A stretch of DNA of 64,000 nt from Palsa-461 sp963768185 (GTDB lineage: Bacteria > Actinomycetota > Acidimicrobiia > Acidimicrobiales > RAAP-2): positions 310,001-374,000 of the forward strand of contig CAVYGS010000001.1 of the NCBI GenBank assembly GCA_963768185.1, in the 5' to 3' direction. Made by a program: the position numbers and the translations under genes. The number at the start of each line of letters is the position of its first letter. The first letter of the stretch is position 1. Shown piece by piece: positions 45,377-53,833 of this stretch. The notes under the pieces are model-generated. The model made no database searches. It was not told the DNA's origin and saw nothing but the letters and a program-made list of their open reading frames with translations.

Positions 45377-46531
45377 CTAGCGGATGGCTCCGTCGCCGCG
45401 AAGCCGCTGCAAATCGTCGGTCGAGAACCCCCAGTCGGCGAGCGCCTCGACGGTGTGCTGGCCCGGCCGGGTCGGGGGCCCGGCGATCTCCGGCGTGCTT
45501 CGACTGAACCGGGGGGCCGGCGCTGGCTGGAGCACCCCTTCCAGCTCGACGAAGGTCGAGCGCTCGAGGTTGTGGGGATGCCGGGCGGCCTCGTCGGGGC
45601 CGAGCACGGGCGCGAAGCAGGCGTCACTCCCCTCGAGCAGGGCGCACCACTCGTCTCTCGTCTTGGTGCGGACCAACGCCGCCATGCGGCGCTTCATCGC
45701 CGGCCAGGTCGCCCGGTCGTTCTGGTCGGGGAGGGGGCCCTGGCCGTCGATGTCCTCGGCGAGCCCGGTGAGGCGAAGCAGCTCGGCGTAGGACCGTCGG
45801 TCGATGGGGCCGACCGAGACGTGTCCGCCGTCTTTGGTTTCGTAGACCTCGTAGAACCAGGCGCCCGTGTCGAGCAGGTTGGTGCCCCGTTCGCCCCAGT
45901 CGCCGCCGGCCCGGAGCCCGTGCATCATGGCGGCCAAAAGGGCAGCGCCGTCGACCATGGCGGCGTCGATCACCTGACCCTTCCCCGATCGGGCGGCCTC
46001 GAGCAGCCCGCACACGATGCCGAAGGCCAGGAGGAGGCCGCCCCCGCCGAAGTCCCCGACCAGGTTCAGTGGCGGGACCGGCGGCTCGCCGAGGCGCCCG
46101 ATCATCGAAAGCGTCCCCGAGAGCGCGATGTAGTTGATGTCGCGCCCGGCCGCCGCGGCGTAGGGCCCGGTCTGACCCCAGCCCGTCATCCGCCCGTAGA
46201 TGAGCGCGGGCCGCCGGGCCAGGCACTCCTCGGGGCCGACTCCGAGTCGCTCGGTCACGCCCGGTCGGAACCCCTCGATCAGGGCGTCGGCCTGCTCGAC
46301 GAGGCGGAGCAGCACCTCGCGACCCGCCGGGTGCTTCAAGTCCACCCCGACCGATCGGCGGCCCCGGCCGTTCACGTCCCACCTCGGAACGGGAGCGTCC
46401 TCGTCGACCGATTCAGCGCGGTCCACCCGGAGCACCTCGGCGCCCATGTCGGACAGCATCATGGCGGCGAAGGGCCCCGGCCCGATGCCGGCCAACTCGA
46501 TGATCCGGTAGCCGGTCAAGGGACCTGGCAC
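45377..46531 (-). CDS. CaiB/BaiF protein, divergent alpha-methylacyl-CoA racemase homologue
   Basis: A 384-residue paralogue of the racemase-like protein at 37941, aligned along its whole length (GMTGWGQTGPYA, NLVGDFGGGG, WCALLEGSDACFAPV, FVELEGVLQPAPAPRFSR). The catalytic Asp is kept, but the His equivalent reads AGRDINY (Arg) and the Glu position reads VGPIDRRSYAEL (Asp). Those are the two acid-base residues of characterised racemases, so it may be a CoA-transferase or a non-racemising acyl-CoA binder. GTG 46531 has an excellent GGAGGAATTTC upstream. It is followed by the luciferase-like gene after 79 bases. Confidence 0.83.
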   Translation of the reverse strand: MPGPLTGYRIIELAGIGPGPFAAMMLSDMGAEVLRVDRAESVDEDAPVPRWDVNGRGRRSVGVDLKHPAGREVLLRLVEQADALIEGFRPGVTERLGVGPEECLARRPALIYGRMTGWGQTGPYAAAAGRDINYIALSGTLSMIGRLGEPPVPPLNLVGDFGGGGLLLAFGIVCGLLEAARSGKGQVIDAAMVDGAALLAAMMHGLRAGGDWGERGTNLLDTGAWFYEVYETKDGGHVSVGPIDRRSYAELLRLTGLAEDIDGQGPLPDQNDRATWPAMKRRMAALVRTKTRDEWCALLEGSDACFAPVLGPDEAARHPHNLERSTFVELEGVLQPAPAPRFSRSTPEIAGPPTRPGQHTVEALADWGFSTDDLQRLRGDGAIR

Positions 46532-46591
46532 GAAATTCCTCCGCGGTTGGGCCTCCGCTCCGGGCGGAGTCGTGAGCGATCTTGCCTTGGA

Positions 46592-48163
46592 TCAGATCTC
46601 GTGGATGAGTGGGGGACCGGTCGAATCGATCATCTCGGCCGGTTCCTCGGGCGCTCCGTCGGCCCCGGCACGCCGAGCAGCGTGGTGTGGGAGGAAGCAG
46701 GTGGGGATCAACAAGAGCGCCGCGATCCCCACCACCCACCAGAACGTGCTTCCGAACGCGGCCCCGAGTTCGGCGCTGACCGCTGCCGGGACGTGCGCGA
46801 CCGATGCCAACGAGAGGCCACTCGTGGCGCCGCGCACCGACGATTCGATGTGACGCTGGAGGACGACGGCGAGCAGCGCGGTGGCGATCGAGCCGCCGAC
46901 CTGTCGGGAGATGTTGATCGTCGTGCTTGCCCGCGGGACGTCGGGTTGGGCGAGCTCGGTGTAGCCCGCCGCCACCATCGGCATCATCGAAAGTCCGAGT
47001 CCGAGGCCGCGCACGAAGAGCGAGAGGGCCAAGAGGGCTTCGGGGCTGTGTGAGGTCACGAACGCGAAGGGCAACGAACCGACGATCAGGAGCCCGACCC
47101 CCGCCGGCGCGACCCGGCGCGGGCCGACCCGGTCGGTCACGGCGCCCGCTCGTCGCATCACTAGCGCTGCCCCAATTCCCTGTGGCGCCATCAGCAATCC
47201 GGCCATCAGTGCCGACTGCCCTCGGGCCACCTGGTAGTAGAGCGGGAGCAGGAACATCGAGCCGAACAGCACCGCTCCGAGCACCAGGATGCTGACGTTC
47301 GCGATCGCGTAGGTCCGGAACCGGAACAGACGAAGATCGAGCAGCGACTCGGAGCCGTCCTTGCGACGGAGGCCGTTCCAGACGAAGGCCGCCAGGAGGA
47401 TGACGCTCGCGATGAAACTCGCGATGACCGCCGGGCTCGAGAACCCGCCGCTGCTTCCGACCTCCGAGAGCGCGTACACGAACAGCGTCAAGCCGGGGGA
47501 CAAGAGGAGGAAGCCAAGAAGGTCGAAGCGGTGCTCCTTGCGCTCGTTGTCACGCGGGAGCCACCGCCACGAGAGCACCAGAGCGACGATCCCGATGGGG
47601 ACGTTCACGTAGAAGATCCACCGCCAGGAGGCATTCGAGACGATCAGGCCTCCGAGGACCGGCCCGAGGACGGGCCCGAGCACCGTTGGCACGCCGATCA
47701 CGCTCATCACGCGGCCCATCCGCTGCGGCCCCGCCGCACGGGCGAGGATCGACTGTCCGATGGGCAGGATCATGCCGCCCCCCAGTCCCTGGAGGACCCG
47801 GAACGCGATCAGCACCGGGGCGGACCAGGCGAGCCCGCACAGCACTGAACCGGTCATGAACAACGTCAGCGAGATGATCCACATCCGCCTTGCGCCGAAC
47901 CGGTCGACCGCCCATCCCGTGACCGGGATCACCATCGCCAGGGCGAGGAGGTACCCGGTGGTCACCCACTGGATCGTCGAGATGGGGACCTTGAAGTCGC
48001 GACCCAAGACGTCGAGCGCCACGGCCACGATCGTCGTGTCGAGGATCGACATGATGGACCCGAGGACCGTGACGGTGGCGAGCCTGCGGAGCGCCGGATC
48101 GAGCACCGACGAGTCAGCGCGACTGCGGCCGTTCCCGTTCGAGCTCTGAGGTGTCGTGGCCAC
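46592..48163 (-). CDS. DHA2 family (EmrB/QacA-type) MFS exporter
   Basis: A 523-residue, 14-helix drug:proton antiporter-like transporter. Signature segments are ILDTTIVAVAL in helix 1 (motif D1), WVTTGYLLALA, GWAVDRFGARRMW (motif A) and RVLQGLGGGMILP (motif B). The final cytoplasmic tail is rich in Ala and Pro. GTG 48163 is preferred because GGGAG lies 7 bases upstream. It is divergent from a TetR gene 204 bases away, a classic regulator-exporter arrangement. It may export a toxic substrate or intermediate of the catabolic genes around it. Confidence 0.9.
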   Translation of the reverse strand: MATTPQSSNGNGRSRADSSVLDPALRRLATVTVLGSIMSILDTTIVAVALDVLGRDFKVPISTIQWVTTGYLLALAMVIPVTGWAVDRFGARRMWIISLTLFMTGSVLCGLAWSAPVLIAFRVLQGLGGGMILPIGQSILARAAGPQRMGRVMSVIGVPTVLGPVLGPVLGGLIVSNASWRWIFYVNVPIGIVALVLSWRWLPRDNERKEHRFDLLGFLLLSPGLTLFVYALSEVGSSGGFSSPAVIASFIASVILLAAFVWNGLRRKDGSESLLDLRLFRFRTYAIANVSILVLGAVLFGSMFLLPLYYQVARGQSALMAGLLMAPQGIGAALVMRRAGAVTDRVGPRRVAPAGVGLLIVGSLPFAFVTSHSPEALLALSLFVRGLGLGLSMMPMVAAGYTELAQPDVPRASTTINISRQVGGSIATALLAVVLQRHIESSVRGATSGLSLASVAHVPAAVSAELGAAFGSTFWWVVGIAALLLIPTCFLPHHAARRAGADGAPEEPAEMIDSTGPPLIHEI

Positions 48164-48367
48164 GGTCAACTCCCAGGGTCGCGCCGCAACCCCGACCGGC
48201 TGCACACCCCGACGCCAGTCTTAGCGCGGTGCGTGGTCGGAACCGACACCCCCACTCTTCGAAGAGCCTTTGCCGAGGCAGTGCTGGCGGGCGGCACATC
48301 GTGCCACCAGGGCTCTGTCGTGCCGTGTGGCTTATGCTGGCCCGATCTCGACGGAGGAGAGGACCTG

Positions 48368-48990
48368 GTGACCCAGTCCCTCGTGCAGCAGCTCAAAGAG
48401 AAGCGGACCGCGCTGATGATCTCCGAGCTGGAGGCGGTCGCGCTGCGGCTGTTCGAGGAGCGCGGCTTCGCCGAGGTGACGGTCCAGGAGATCGCGCTCG
48501 AGGCGCAGATCTCGGTGCGCACCTTCTATCGGTACTTTCCGGCCAAGGAGGACGTGCTGCAGCTGCGGATCCAGCGCAACACCGAGATCATTCGGGCCAT
48601 GCTGGAGAATCGTCCGCCTGACGAGCCGCCCCTGCACTCGATCCGGCTGGCGTTCGAAGCCGCCTCTCTGGCCGATGACGAGACCTACGCCCGGCGTTGG
48701 GTCTCGGTGGTCCGGGCCAACCCGCCGGTCCTCCGGGCCGTGATTGGCGGAATCCAGCTGAACAGCCAGCGCCTGGTCGCCGAATTCCTCGGCTCGAAAC
48801 TCGGTCTGTCGGCTGCCGACCTCATTCCGACCATGGTCGCGGCGGCGGCTGGCGGGGTGATCCAGGCCGCGACACGCGCTGGTACATGGACGGCGGGGAT
48901 CTTCCGACGATCGTCTCGGAGAGTCTCGAGGTGCTCGAGCGGTCGATGGGTCCCAACTTCGGGACGGGCCCGCTCGCTCTTCCCGGGTGA
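48368..48990 (+). pseudogene. TetR/AcrR family transcriptional regulator, one frameshift
   Basis: About 207 residues from GTG 48368 (VTQSLVQQLKEKRTALM), which follows GGAGGAGAGGA. The DNA-binding domain is complete: LRLFEERGFAEVTVQEIALEAQISVRTFYRYFPAKEDVL. A one-base change near 48880 separates this from the last 36 residues (WYMDGGDLPTIVSESLEVLE) ending at TGA 48990. Interestingly, without the correction the frame runs straight on into the SDR gene. It probably controls the divergent DHA2 exporter and perhaps the genes downstream. Confidence 0.82.
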
Positions 48991-49021
48991 CCCCGATGCC
49001 CAAGCAAGCCGGCAACTAGCC

Positions 49022-49798
49022 ATGGCGTCGGCAACCGGTTCGAACGGCATGCTGGCGGGCAAGGTCGCCATCGTCACCGGCTCGTCGAGCGGAATCGGAC
49101 GTTCCATCGCTGAACGCTTCGCCGACGAGGGGGCGGCAATCGTCGTGAATTCCGCCCGCTCGGTGGAGACCGGGACGGCCATCGCACAGAGCCTTCCCGA
49201 TTCCATCTACGTCCAGGCCGATGTATCCGACGAAGATCAAGCGCGGTCACTGGTCGCGGCGGCCGTCGAGCACTGGGGTCGGGTCGATATCGTCGTCAAC
49301 AATGCGGGTTACGCCGACATGATTGACCATCGCGATCTGGGTCGACTCACGACAGAGGTGTGGCGGCGCAACCTCGACATCAACCTGATGAGCGCGTGGT
49401 ATGTGAGCAGCGCGGCCATCCCGGTCATGCAGAAGGTGGGGGGCGGATCGATCGTCAACATCACGAGTCTGGCCGGCGTCCATCCGACGGGAAGCGGAAG
49501 CTGCCTGGCCTACGGTGTGGCGAAGGCCGCGGTCAATCACCTGACGGTCTTGTTGGCGAACGCCTTCGGAGAAGACAACATTCGCGTCAACGCGCTCGCT
49601 GTGGGCCCGATCCAGACGCCCATGTGGGAGATGGACAGGAACCGCACGAAGTCGATCGTGACCGAGAACACCGTGCTGCGGCGGGTCGGCCGACCCGAAG
49701 AGGTGGCTCATTACGCGCTGATGCTCGCTGCTCCCGGTTATGCCACCGCGGAGGTGATCGTGGTCGACGGCGGGATGCGGTTTCGGGTTCCTCGCTGA
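49022..49798 (+). CDS. SDR family oxidoreductase
   Basis: A 258-residue classical SDR. TGSSSGIG, NNAGYAD, the active-site serine in NITSLAG and YGVAKAAV (Tyr-x3-Lys) are all visible, with a final AEVIVVDGGMRF. ATG 49022 is used; a second ATG at 49049 (MLAGKVAIVTG) is equally possible because neither has a good ribosome-binding site. It lies 31 bases after the TetR gene, so the two are probably co-transcribed. It could act on the product of the P450 that follows at 50052. Confidence 0.88.
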   Translation: MASATGSNGMLAGKVAIVTGSSSGIGRSIAERFADEGAAIVVNSARSVETGTAIAQSLPDSIYVQADVSDEDQARSLVAAAVEHWGRVDIVVNNAGYADMIDHRDLGRLTTEVWRRNLDINLMSAWYVSSAAIPVMQKVGGGSIVNITSLAGVHPTGSGSCLAYGVAKAAVNHLTVLLANAFGEDNIRVNALAVGPIQTPMWEMDRNRTKSIVTENTVLRRVGRPEEVAHYALMLAAPGYATAEVIVVDGGMRFRVPR

Positions 49799-49980
49799 GG
49801 AGGGAGCGCGGCGTCCGGGTCCTGTCCCTGGGTGTCGGGTGCCCATTCAGCTGGCCTCTTCTCCGGCGATGCGTGACACGGGGCTCGTGAAGTGGAGCAG
49901 GGTGCCGGCGGAGGCGGGACGCCTCGGGTCGAAGAAAGACTCGATTGCCCCGGCGACCGGCGGAACGTACCATCGCTGAG

Positions 49981-49994
49981 AGGAAGCGCTCACT
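49981..49994. promoter_or_regulatory. operator-like inverted repeat, site C
   Basis: AGGAAGCGCTCACT matches AGTGAGCGCTCACT at 12 of 14 positions, with a perfect AGCGCT core. It lies 58 bases upstream of the P450 start at 50052, the same distance as site A has from its P450. Confidence 0.45.
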
Positions 49995-50051
49995 TCGTTT
50001 TCGGGCCGTTGGCCCCGAGTCGCTGACGATCTTCACAGGGAAGAGGGGACG

Positions 50052-51242
50052 TTGGACCGCAAGCACTCCGACACCAATTTCTTCGACCCGGCGTGCCGGG
50101 AGGACCCCTTTCCCCTCTACGAAGAGGTGCGAGCGGTCGGCAACGTCGTCTGGAACGGGCCGCTGGAGGGCTGGGTGGTCGTCGGCTACGAGGAGGCCGT
50201 CGCCGTCCTGACCGACACGGGGGACAACTTCGCCATCCTCTCGGGCGATCCTGAGATCACCTTCTGGTTCGAGGCTCCCAACATGATCACGGTCGACGGG
50301 CCATATCACCGCCGCCTGCGCTCGGCGCTGGCTCCCTTGTTCACGCGCAGCAGCGTCGTGAAGTGGGAGCGTCGGGTCGGTGAGGTCGTCGGCCAGATGC
50401 TGGCGCCGCTCCTGGATGGCGCCGACAGCTTCGACCTGATCGCCGACTTCACGATGCTCCCGACGATCATCGCCGCCGACATGCTCGGAATCCCCGAGGA
50501 GCGATACACGGACTTCCGTCGGTGGTCCCACGAGGTGGTCACGAATCTCTCATTTGGGTTCGAGGACGACGAGAGCCACGCCGTCTTGAAGCGGGCGGCC
50601 ACGGAGATCAACGCCTACCTGCGCGAGGAGATGGAGCGTCATCGCAGGGATCAACCCGACGATTTGCTCACCCACATGCTGAACCTGTCGGGCGAGAAGG
50701 CGATGACCGACGAGGAGATCCGCTCGACGGCGGTGCTGCTCCTCATCGCCGGCTACGACACCACGGCCAAGACGATGGCCAACACCCTCGTCGCCCTCGA
50801 ACGCAACCCGGACCAGCGGCGCCTCGTCGCCGACGCGCCCGCCCTCGTGCCCCAGGCCATCGAGGAGGGATTGCGATGGTTCGGCGCGGTGCAGTTCCTG
50901 CCCCGTCGGGCGTTGCGCCCGAGCGTGGTCGACGGAAGCGAGATCGCGGCGGAGGAGACCGTCTACGTCGTCGGTGCCGCCGGCAACCGGGACCCGCGGC
51001 GCTGGCCCGAGCCACAACGCTTCGACGTCCATCGGGAGCCCCGGACCCACCTCGCCTTCGGGTACGGCCCGCACCTTTGTTTGGGCGCGCCATTGGCCCG
51101 GCTCGAGACCCGGGTCGCCATCGAGCAACTCCTGGCGGTGGCGCCCGAGTACCACCTTCGCGACGTGGATTTCGGCAAGTCGATGTTCATCCGCGGTCCA
51201 GAGCGCGGCGTCGTCGAGGTCGGCGTCCGAACAGCGCGTTAG
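50052..51242 (+). CDS. cytochrome P450
   Basis: A 396-residue P450 with I-helix AGYDTT, K-helix EEGLRWFG and haem loop FGYGPHLCLGAPLARLE (Cys about 343). The start codon is TTG 50052, supported by AAGAGGGGAC immediately upstream; no ATG or GTG is near. It is followed after 55 bases by a SnoaL-like protein. A 14-bp palindrome lies 58 bases upstream. It is the third P450 in the window; sequence similarity among the three is limited to the standard motifs, so they are probably functionally distinct. Confidence 0.92.
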   Translation: MDRKHSDTNFFDPACREDPFPLYEEVRAVGNVVWNGPLEGWVVVGYEEAVAVLTDTGDNFAILSGDPEITFWFEAPNMITVDGPYHRRLRSALAPLFTRSSVVKWERRVGEVVGQMLAPLLDGADSFDLIADFTMLPTIIAADMLGIPEERYTDFRRWSHEVVTNLSFGFEDDESHAVLKRAATEINAYLREEMERHRRDQPDDLLTHMLNLSGEKAMTDEEIRSTAVLLLIAGYDTTAKTMANTLVALERNPDQRRLVADAPALVPQAIEEGLRWFGAVQFLPRRALRPSVVDGSEIAAEETVYVVGAAGNRDPRRWPEPQRFDVHREPRTHLAFGYGPHLCLGAPLARLETRVAIEQLLAVAPEYHLRDVDFGKSMFIRGPERGVVEVGVRTAR

Positions 51243-51297
51243 CCCAAGTGACGCCGGCCGGGCGGTCGCCCGGTCCCGTCCGGCGAAGGGAGGAGCG

Positions 51298-51711
51298 GTG
51301 GACGACGCCGCGGCCGTGCTCGCGAGGTATCTCAACGCCCAATCGACGAAGGATCTCGATGCGTTGGTCTCGTGCTGGGACGTCGACGTCGAGGCCACCC
51401 ATCCTCTCCGACCGGATCGGAGCTGGCGCGGCAACGACACCTATCGACGGGCCTGGGCCCGCATCTGGGCCAACAATCCGACCAGCCGCTTCGAGGTCGT
51501 GGGGGCCGACGTCGTCGGCAACCGGATCTATCTCGAGGCCCTGGTCGAGCACGCCGATGGGACGATGGTGCCCAACATGAACATCCTCGAGGTGGAGGAC
51601 GGGAAGATCCGCCGGGCCCGGGTCTACACCGACGTGCCACAACACGACGGCGTCAACATGGACTCCTTCGTCGAGCATCTGAACCCCGAGGAGTCGGGCA
51701 ATGTCACCTGA
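51298..51711 (+). CDS. SnoaL/NTF2-like protein
   Basis: A 137-residue single-domain alpha+beta-barrel protein (VDDAAAVLARYLNAQSTKDLDALVSCW). The C-terminal strands EALVEHADGTMVPNMNILEVEDGKI are typical of the SnoaL-like clan. GTG 51298 is preceded by AGGGAGGAGCG. It is co-oriented with the P450 and probably uses the same transcript. Members act as isomerases, cyclases, dehydratases or small-molecule binders. It ends one base before the left flank of the IS110 element. Confidence 0.85.
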   Translation: MDDAAAVLARYLNAQSTKDLDALVSCWDVDVEATHPLRPDRSWRGNDTYRRAWARIWANNPTSRFEVVGADVVGNRIYLEALVEHADGTMVPNMNILEVEDGKIRRARVYTDVPQHDGVNMDSFVEHLNPEESGNVT

Positions 51712-51721
51712 GTCCCCATGC

Positions 51722-51936
51722 CCCTGGCCAGGGCGCCCTGCAGGCATGAAAATGGTACCGGGCACGCCCGTCGACGTCGACGCATCCTTGGTCACGAGAC
51801 CGTACCTGAGTCTGGCGCCGGGGCCCGACCGTGAAGGGTCGCGCACTGTTCCCACGAGGACGAGCACCAGAATTTCGGTTTATCGACCGAGGCCCCCGGG
51901 CTGCCCACCGCAACCGATGAGACGGAAGGAGGGGCC
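51722..51936 (+). ncRNA. candidate bridge RNA region of the IS110 element
   Basis: IS110-group recombinases use a structured non-coding RNA made from the left-end segment before the transposase gene. Here 215 bases of non-coding sequence with two perfect 12-base palindromes precede the transposase. I infer a bridge RNA only from position and structure potential; its loops and target-complementary bases were not resolved. Confidence 0.3.
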
Positions 51937-53262
51937 GTGGGCCACGACGTCGAACAGATCGACGCAGACGAGACGGAGGAGGTGCTGGAACGCGCCGGTG
52001 CGATCGACGTCGCGAAGGCTTCCGCGAAAGTGTGCGTGCGCATCCCAGGAGCAGAGCACAAGGTCACGAAGGTCTGGGACGTCGCCTCGACGACCACGGC
52101 CATCATGGCCCTCGCCGACGAGCTGGCCGAGCTTCGGATCGAGCGTGTGGTGCTCGAAGCCACCTCGGACTACTGGCGACCGTTCCTCTACCTCTTGGAG
52201 GCGAGAGGCCTCAACGTGTGGCTCGTGAACGCCAGGGACGTGAAGAACGTCCCCGGACGTCCCAAGACCGACAAGCTGGACGCGATCTGGCTGGCCAAGC
52301 TGAACGAGCGCGGCATGCTCCGGCCATCGTTCGTTCCGCCGAAGGAGATCCGTGAGCTGCGGAACTACACCCGGCTCCGGGCCGAGCTCGTCGAGGACCG
52401 ATCACGTTACAAGAACCGCCTGGAGAAGCTCCTGGAAGACGCACTGATCAAGCTCTCGACGGTCGCGACCGACATCTTCGGCAAGTCGGGCCGGGCGATG
52501 CTCGAAGCCCTCATCGAAGGAGAGCGCGATCCCGAGGTCCTCGCGGATCTCGCCCTCGGCAAGATGCGCAAGAAGACCGCGGCGTTGCGCCACGCCCTGA
52601 ACGGCAGGTTCGACGCCCATCACGCCGAGCTTGCCCGGATGCTGCTCGACCAGATCGACTCCCTGAGCGCCCAGATCGACCAGCTGACTCGGCGCGTCGA
52701 GGCCCTCGTGGACGCGCTGGCCGACGACCGGCCTACAGCTGACCCCGAGACCGGCGAGATCACCGGCACCCGAGTGGGCGTCTTGGAACGCCTCGACGAG
52801 GTCCCAGGGATCGGGCTTCGTTGCGCACAGGTGATCGTTGCCGAGCTCGGCCTCGACATGACTCAGTTCCCGACGGCCGGCCATCTCGTGTCCTGGGCCA
52901 AGACCGCACCGCGCACCGTCCAGTCCGGCCCGAGGAGCCATACCAAAGGGACCGGCAAGGGCAATCCCTACCTGAAGCGCGCGCTCGGCGAGGCAGCGAC
53001 CGCGGCAGCCAAGACCGACACCTTCTTGGGCGAGCGCTACCGGCGGATCGCACGAAGGCGGGGCAAGATGAAGGCGCTCGTCGCCGTCGAGCGCTCCATC
53101 TTGATCATCATCTGGCACCTCCTCGCCGACCCTTCCACCCGGTTCGTTGACCTCGGCTCCGACTTCTACGAGAAGAAGGTCGACAAAGAGCGCCGCACGC
53201 GCCAACTCGTTCGACAGCTCGCCGCTCTCGGCCACGCAGTCACGCTGAGCCCTGCTGCCTGA
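51937..53262 (+). CDS. IS110 family transposase (DEDD recombinase)
   Basis: A 441-residue transposase, intact. The N-terminal RuvC-like DEDD site is visible as IDVAKASA (Asp about 24), VVLEATSDYW (Glu about 74) and KTDKLDA (Asp about 112 and 115). The C-terminal Tnp20 domain shows LDEVPGIG and SWAKTAPRTVQSG...TKGTGKGNPYLKRAL. A leucine-rich coiled-coil segment (about 220-260) joins the two. GTG 51937 has an excellent GGAAGGAGGGGCC upstream. An intact frame with a good ribosome-binding site suggests recent arrival and possible activity. Confidence 0.92.
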   Translation: MGHDVEQIDADETEEVLERAGAIDVAKASAKVCVRIPGAEHKVTKVWDVASTTTAIMALADELAELRIERVVLEATSDYWRPFLYLLEARGLNVWLVNARDVKNVPGRPKTDKLDAIWLAKLNERGMLRPSFVPPKEIRELRNYTRLRAELVEDRSRYKNRLEKLLEDALIKLSTVATDIFGKSGRAMLEALIEGERDPEVLADLALGKMRKKTAALRHALNGRFDAHHAELARMLLDQIDSLSAQIDQLTRRVEALVDALADDRPTADPETGEITGTRVGVLERLDEVPGIGLRCAQVIVAELGLDMTQFPTAGHLVSWAKTAPRTVQSGPRSHTKGTGKGNPYLKRALGEAATAAAKTDTFLGERYRRIARRRGKMKALVAVERSILIIIWHLLADPSTRFVDLGSDFYEKKVDKERRTRQLVRQLAALGHAVTLSPAA

Positions 53263-53374
53263 CATGCCTCGGGACTCCGTCTCGAGCGGGGCTCCGCCCC
53301 GCACCCCACCCCGCGCGCCCAAGCGTGTGCACTACCTACATGGTGATTTTCGCACCAGCCTCCCCGCACACCGT

Positions 53375-53767
53375 TCAGGTGAGCCCCTGCAGCCATTCGT
53401 TGATGTCGGGTCCTCCCGGGTCCACGCGTTCGGAATAGAAGCGTCCCTTGGTGATGACGTCGTGCTCGCGATCGACCTCGAAGATGATCACGGCGGCGAT
53501 CTCGAGCTCACCGGCCACGAAGGAGGTCTCGACCCACACCTCGGTGTCCGCCTCGACCATGGCCAGGATCTCGGTCCGGCCGTCGGCGTACCGGGTCATC
53601 AGGTGCTCCATGTTGGCCACTTCCTGGTCGCGACCCTTGAAGCCACGGGCGGGATGTTGTGGGACCACCATCTCAAACTCGGGATGGAACGCCCGGGTGA
53701 CCCCGTCGAGGTCACGGTTGTTCACGGCCTCGATGAATCGGGTGACGGCGTTCTCTCGGCGAGCCAT
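53375..53767 (-). CDS. SnoaL/NTF2-like protein
   Basis: A 130-residue single-domain protein: MARRENAVTRFIEAVNNRDLDGVTRAFHPEFEM is the classic SnoaL helix-strand beginning, and GFKGRDQEVANMEHL follows. ATG 53767 has AAGGACC just upstream. It is transcribed toward the IS110 element and is divergent from the SDR at 53834. Although it sits across the IS from another SnoaL-like gene, orientation and sequence differ, so they are not two halves of one interrupted gene. Confidence 0.85.
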   Translation of the reverse strand: MARRENAVTRFIEAVNNRDLDGVTRAFHPEFEMVVPQHPARGFKGRDQEVANMEHLMTRYADGRTEILAMVEADTEVWVETSFVAGELEIAAVIIFEVDREHDVITKGRFYSERVDPGGPDINEWLQGLT

Positions 53768-53833
53768 GGTCCTTGATCTTGGTCGCTTCGCCAGCGAGGC
53801 GACGGCCATGAGCGGCAGGTGGAGCGTTCGCTG

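Larger units (their letters stand above)
51712..53374. mobile_element. IS110-family insertion sequence
   Basis: The transposase gene 51937-53262 together with non-coding flanks of 225 and 112 bases separates two SnoaL-like genes on opposite strands. Exact ends cannot be fixed: IS110 elements lack simple terminal repeats. A weak inverted pair with a shared GAAAAT core is present at 51743-51759 and 53339-53356. The left flank is rich in palindromes (CCCTGGCCAGGG at 51722-51733, GTCGACGTCGAC at 51770-51781), the right flank has a GCGGGGC-tcc-GCCCCGC hairpin at 53286-53302. Confidence 0.65.

Noticed and set aside
48233..49798. Possible TetR-SDR fusion protein read in one frame
   Set aside because: The TetR C-terminus continues naturally in another frame to a stop at 48990; the joined frame between 48880 and 49020 is low-complexity Arg/Ser sequence.
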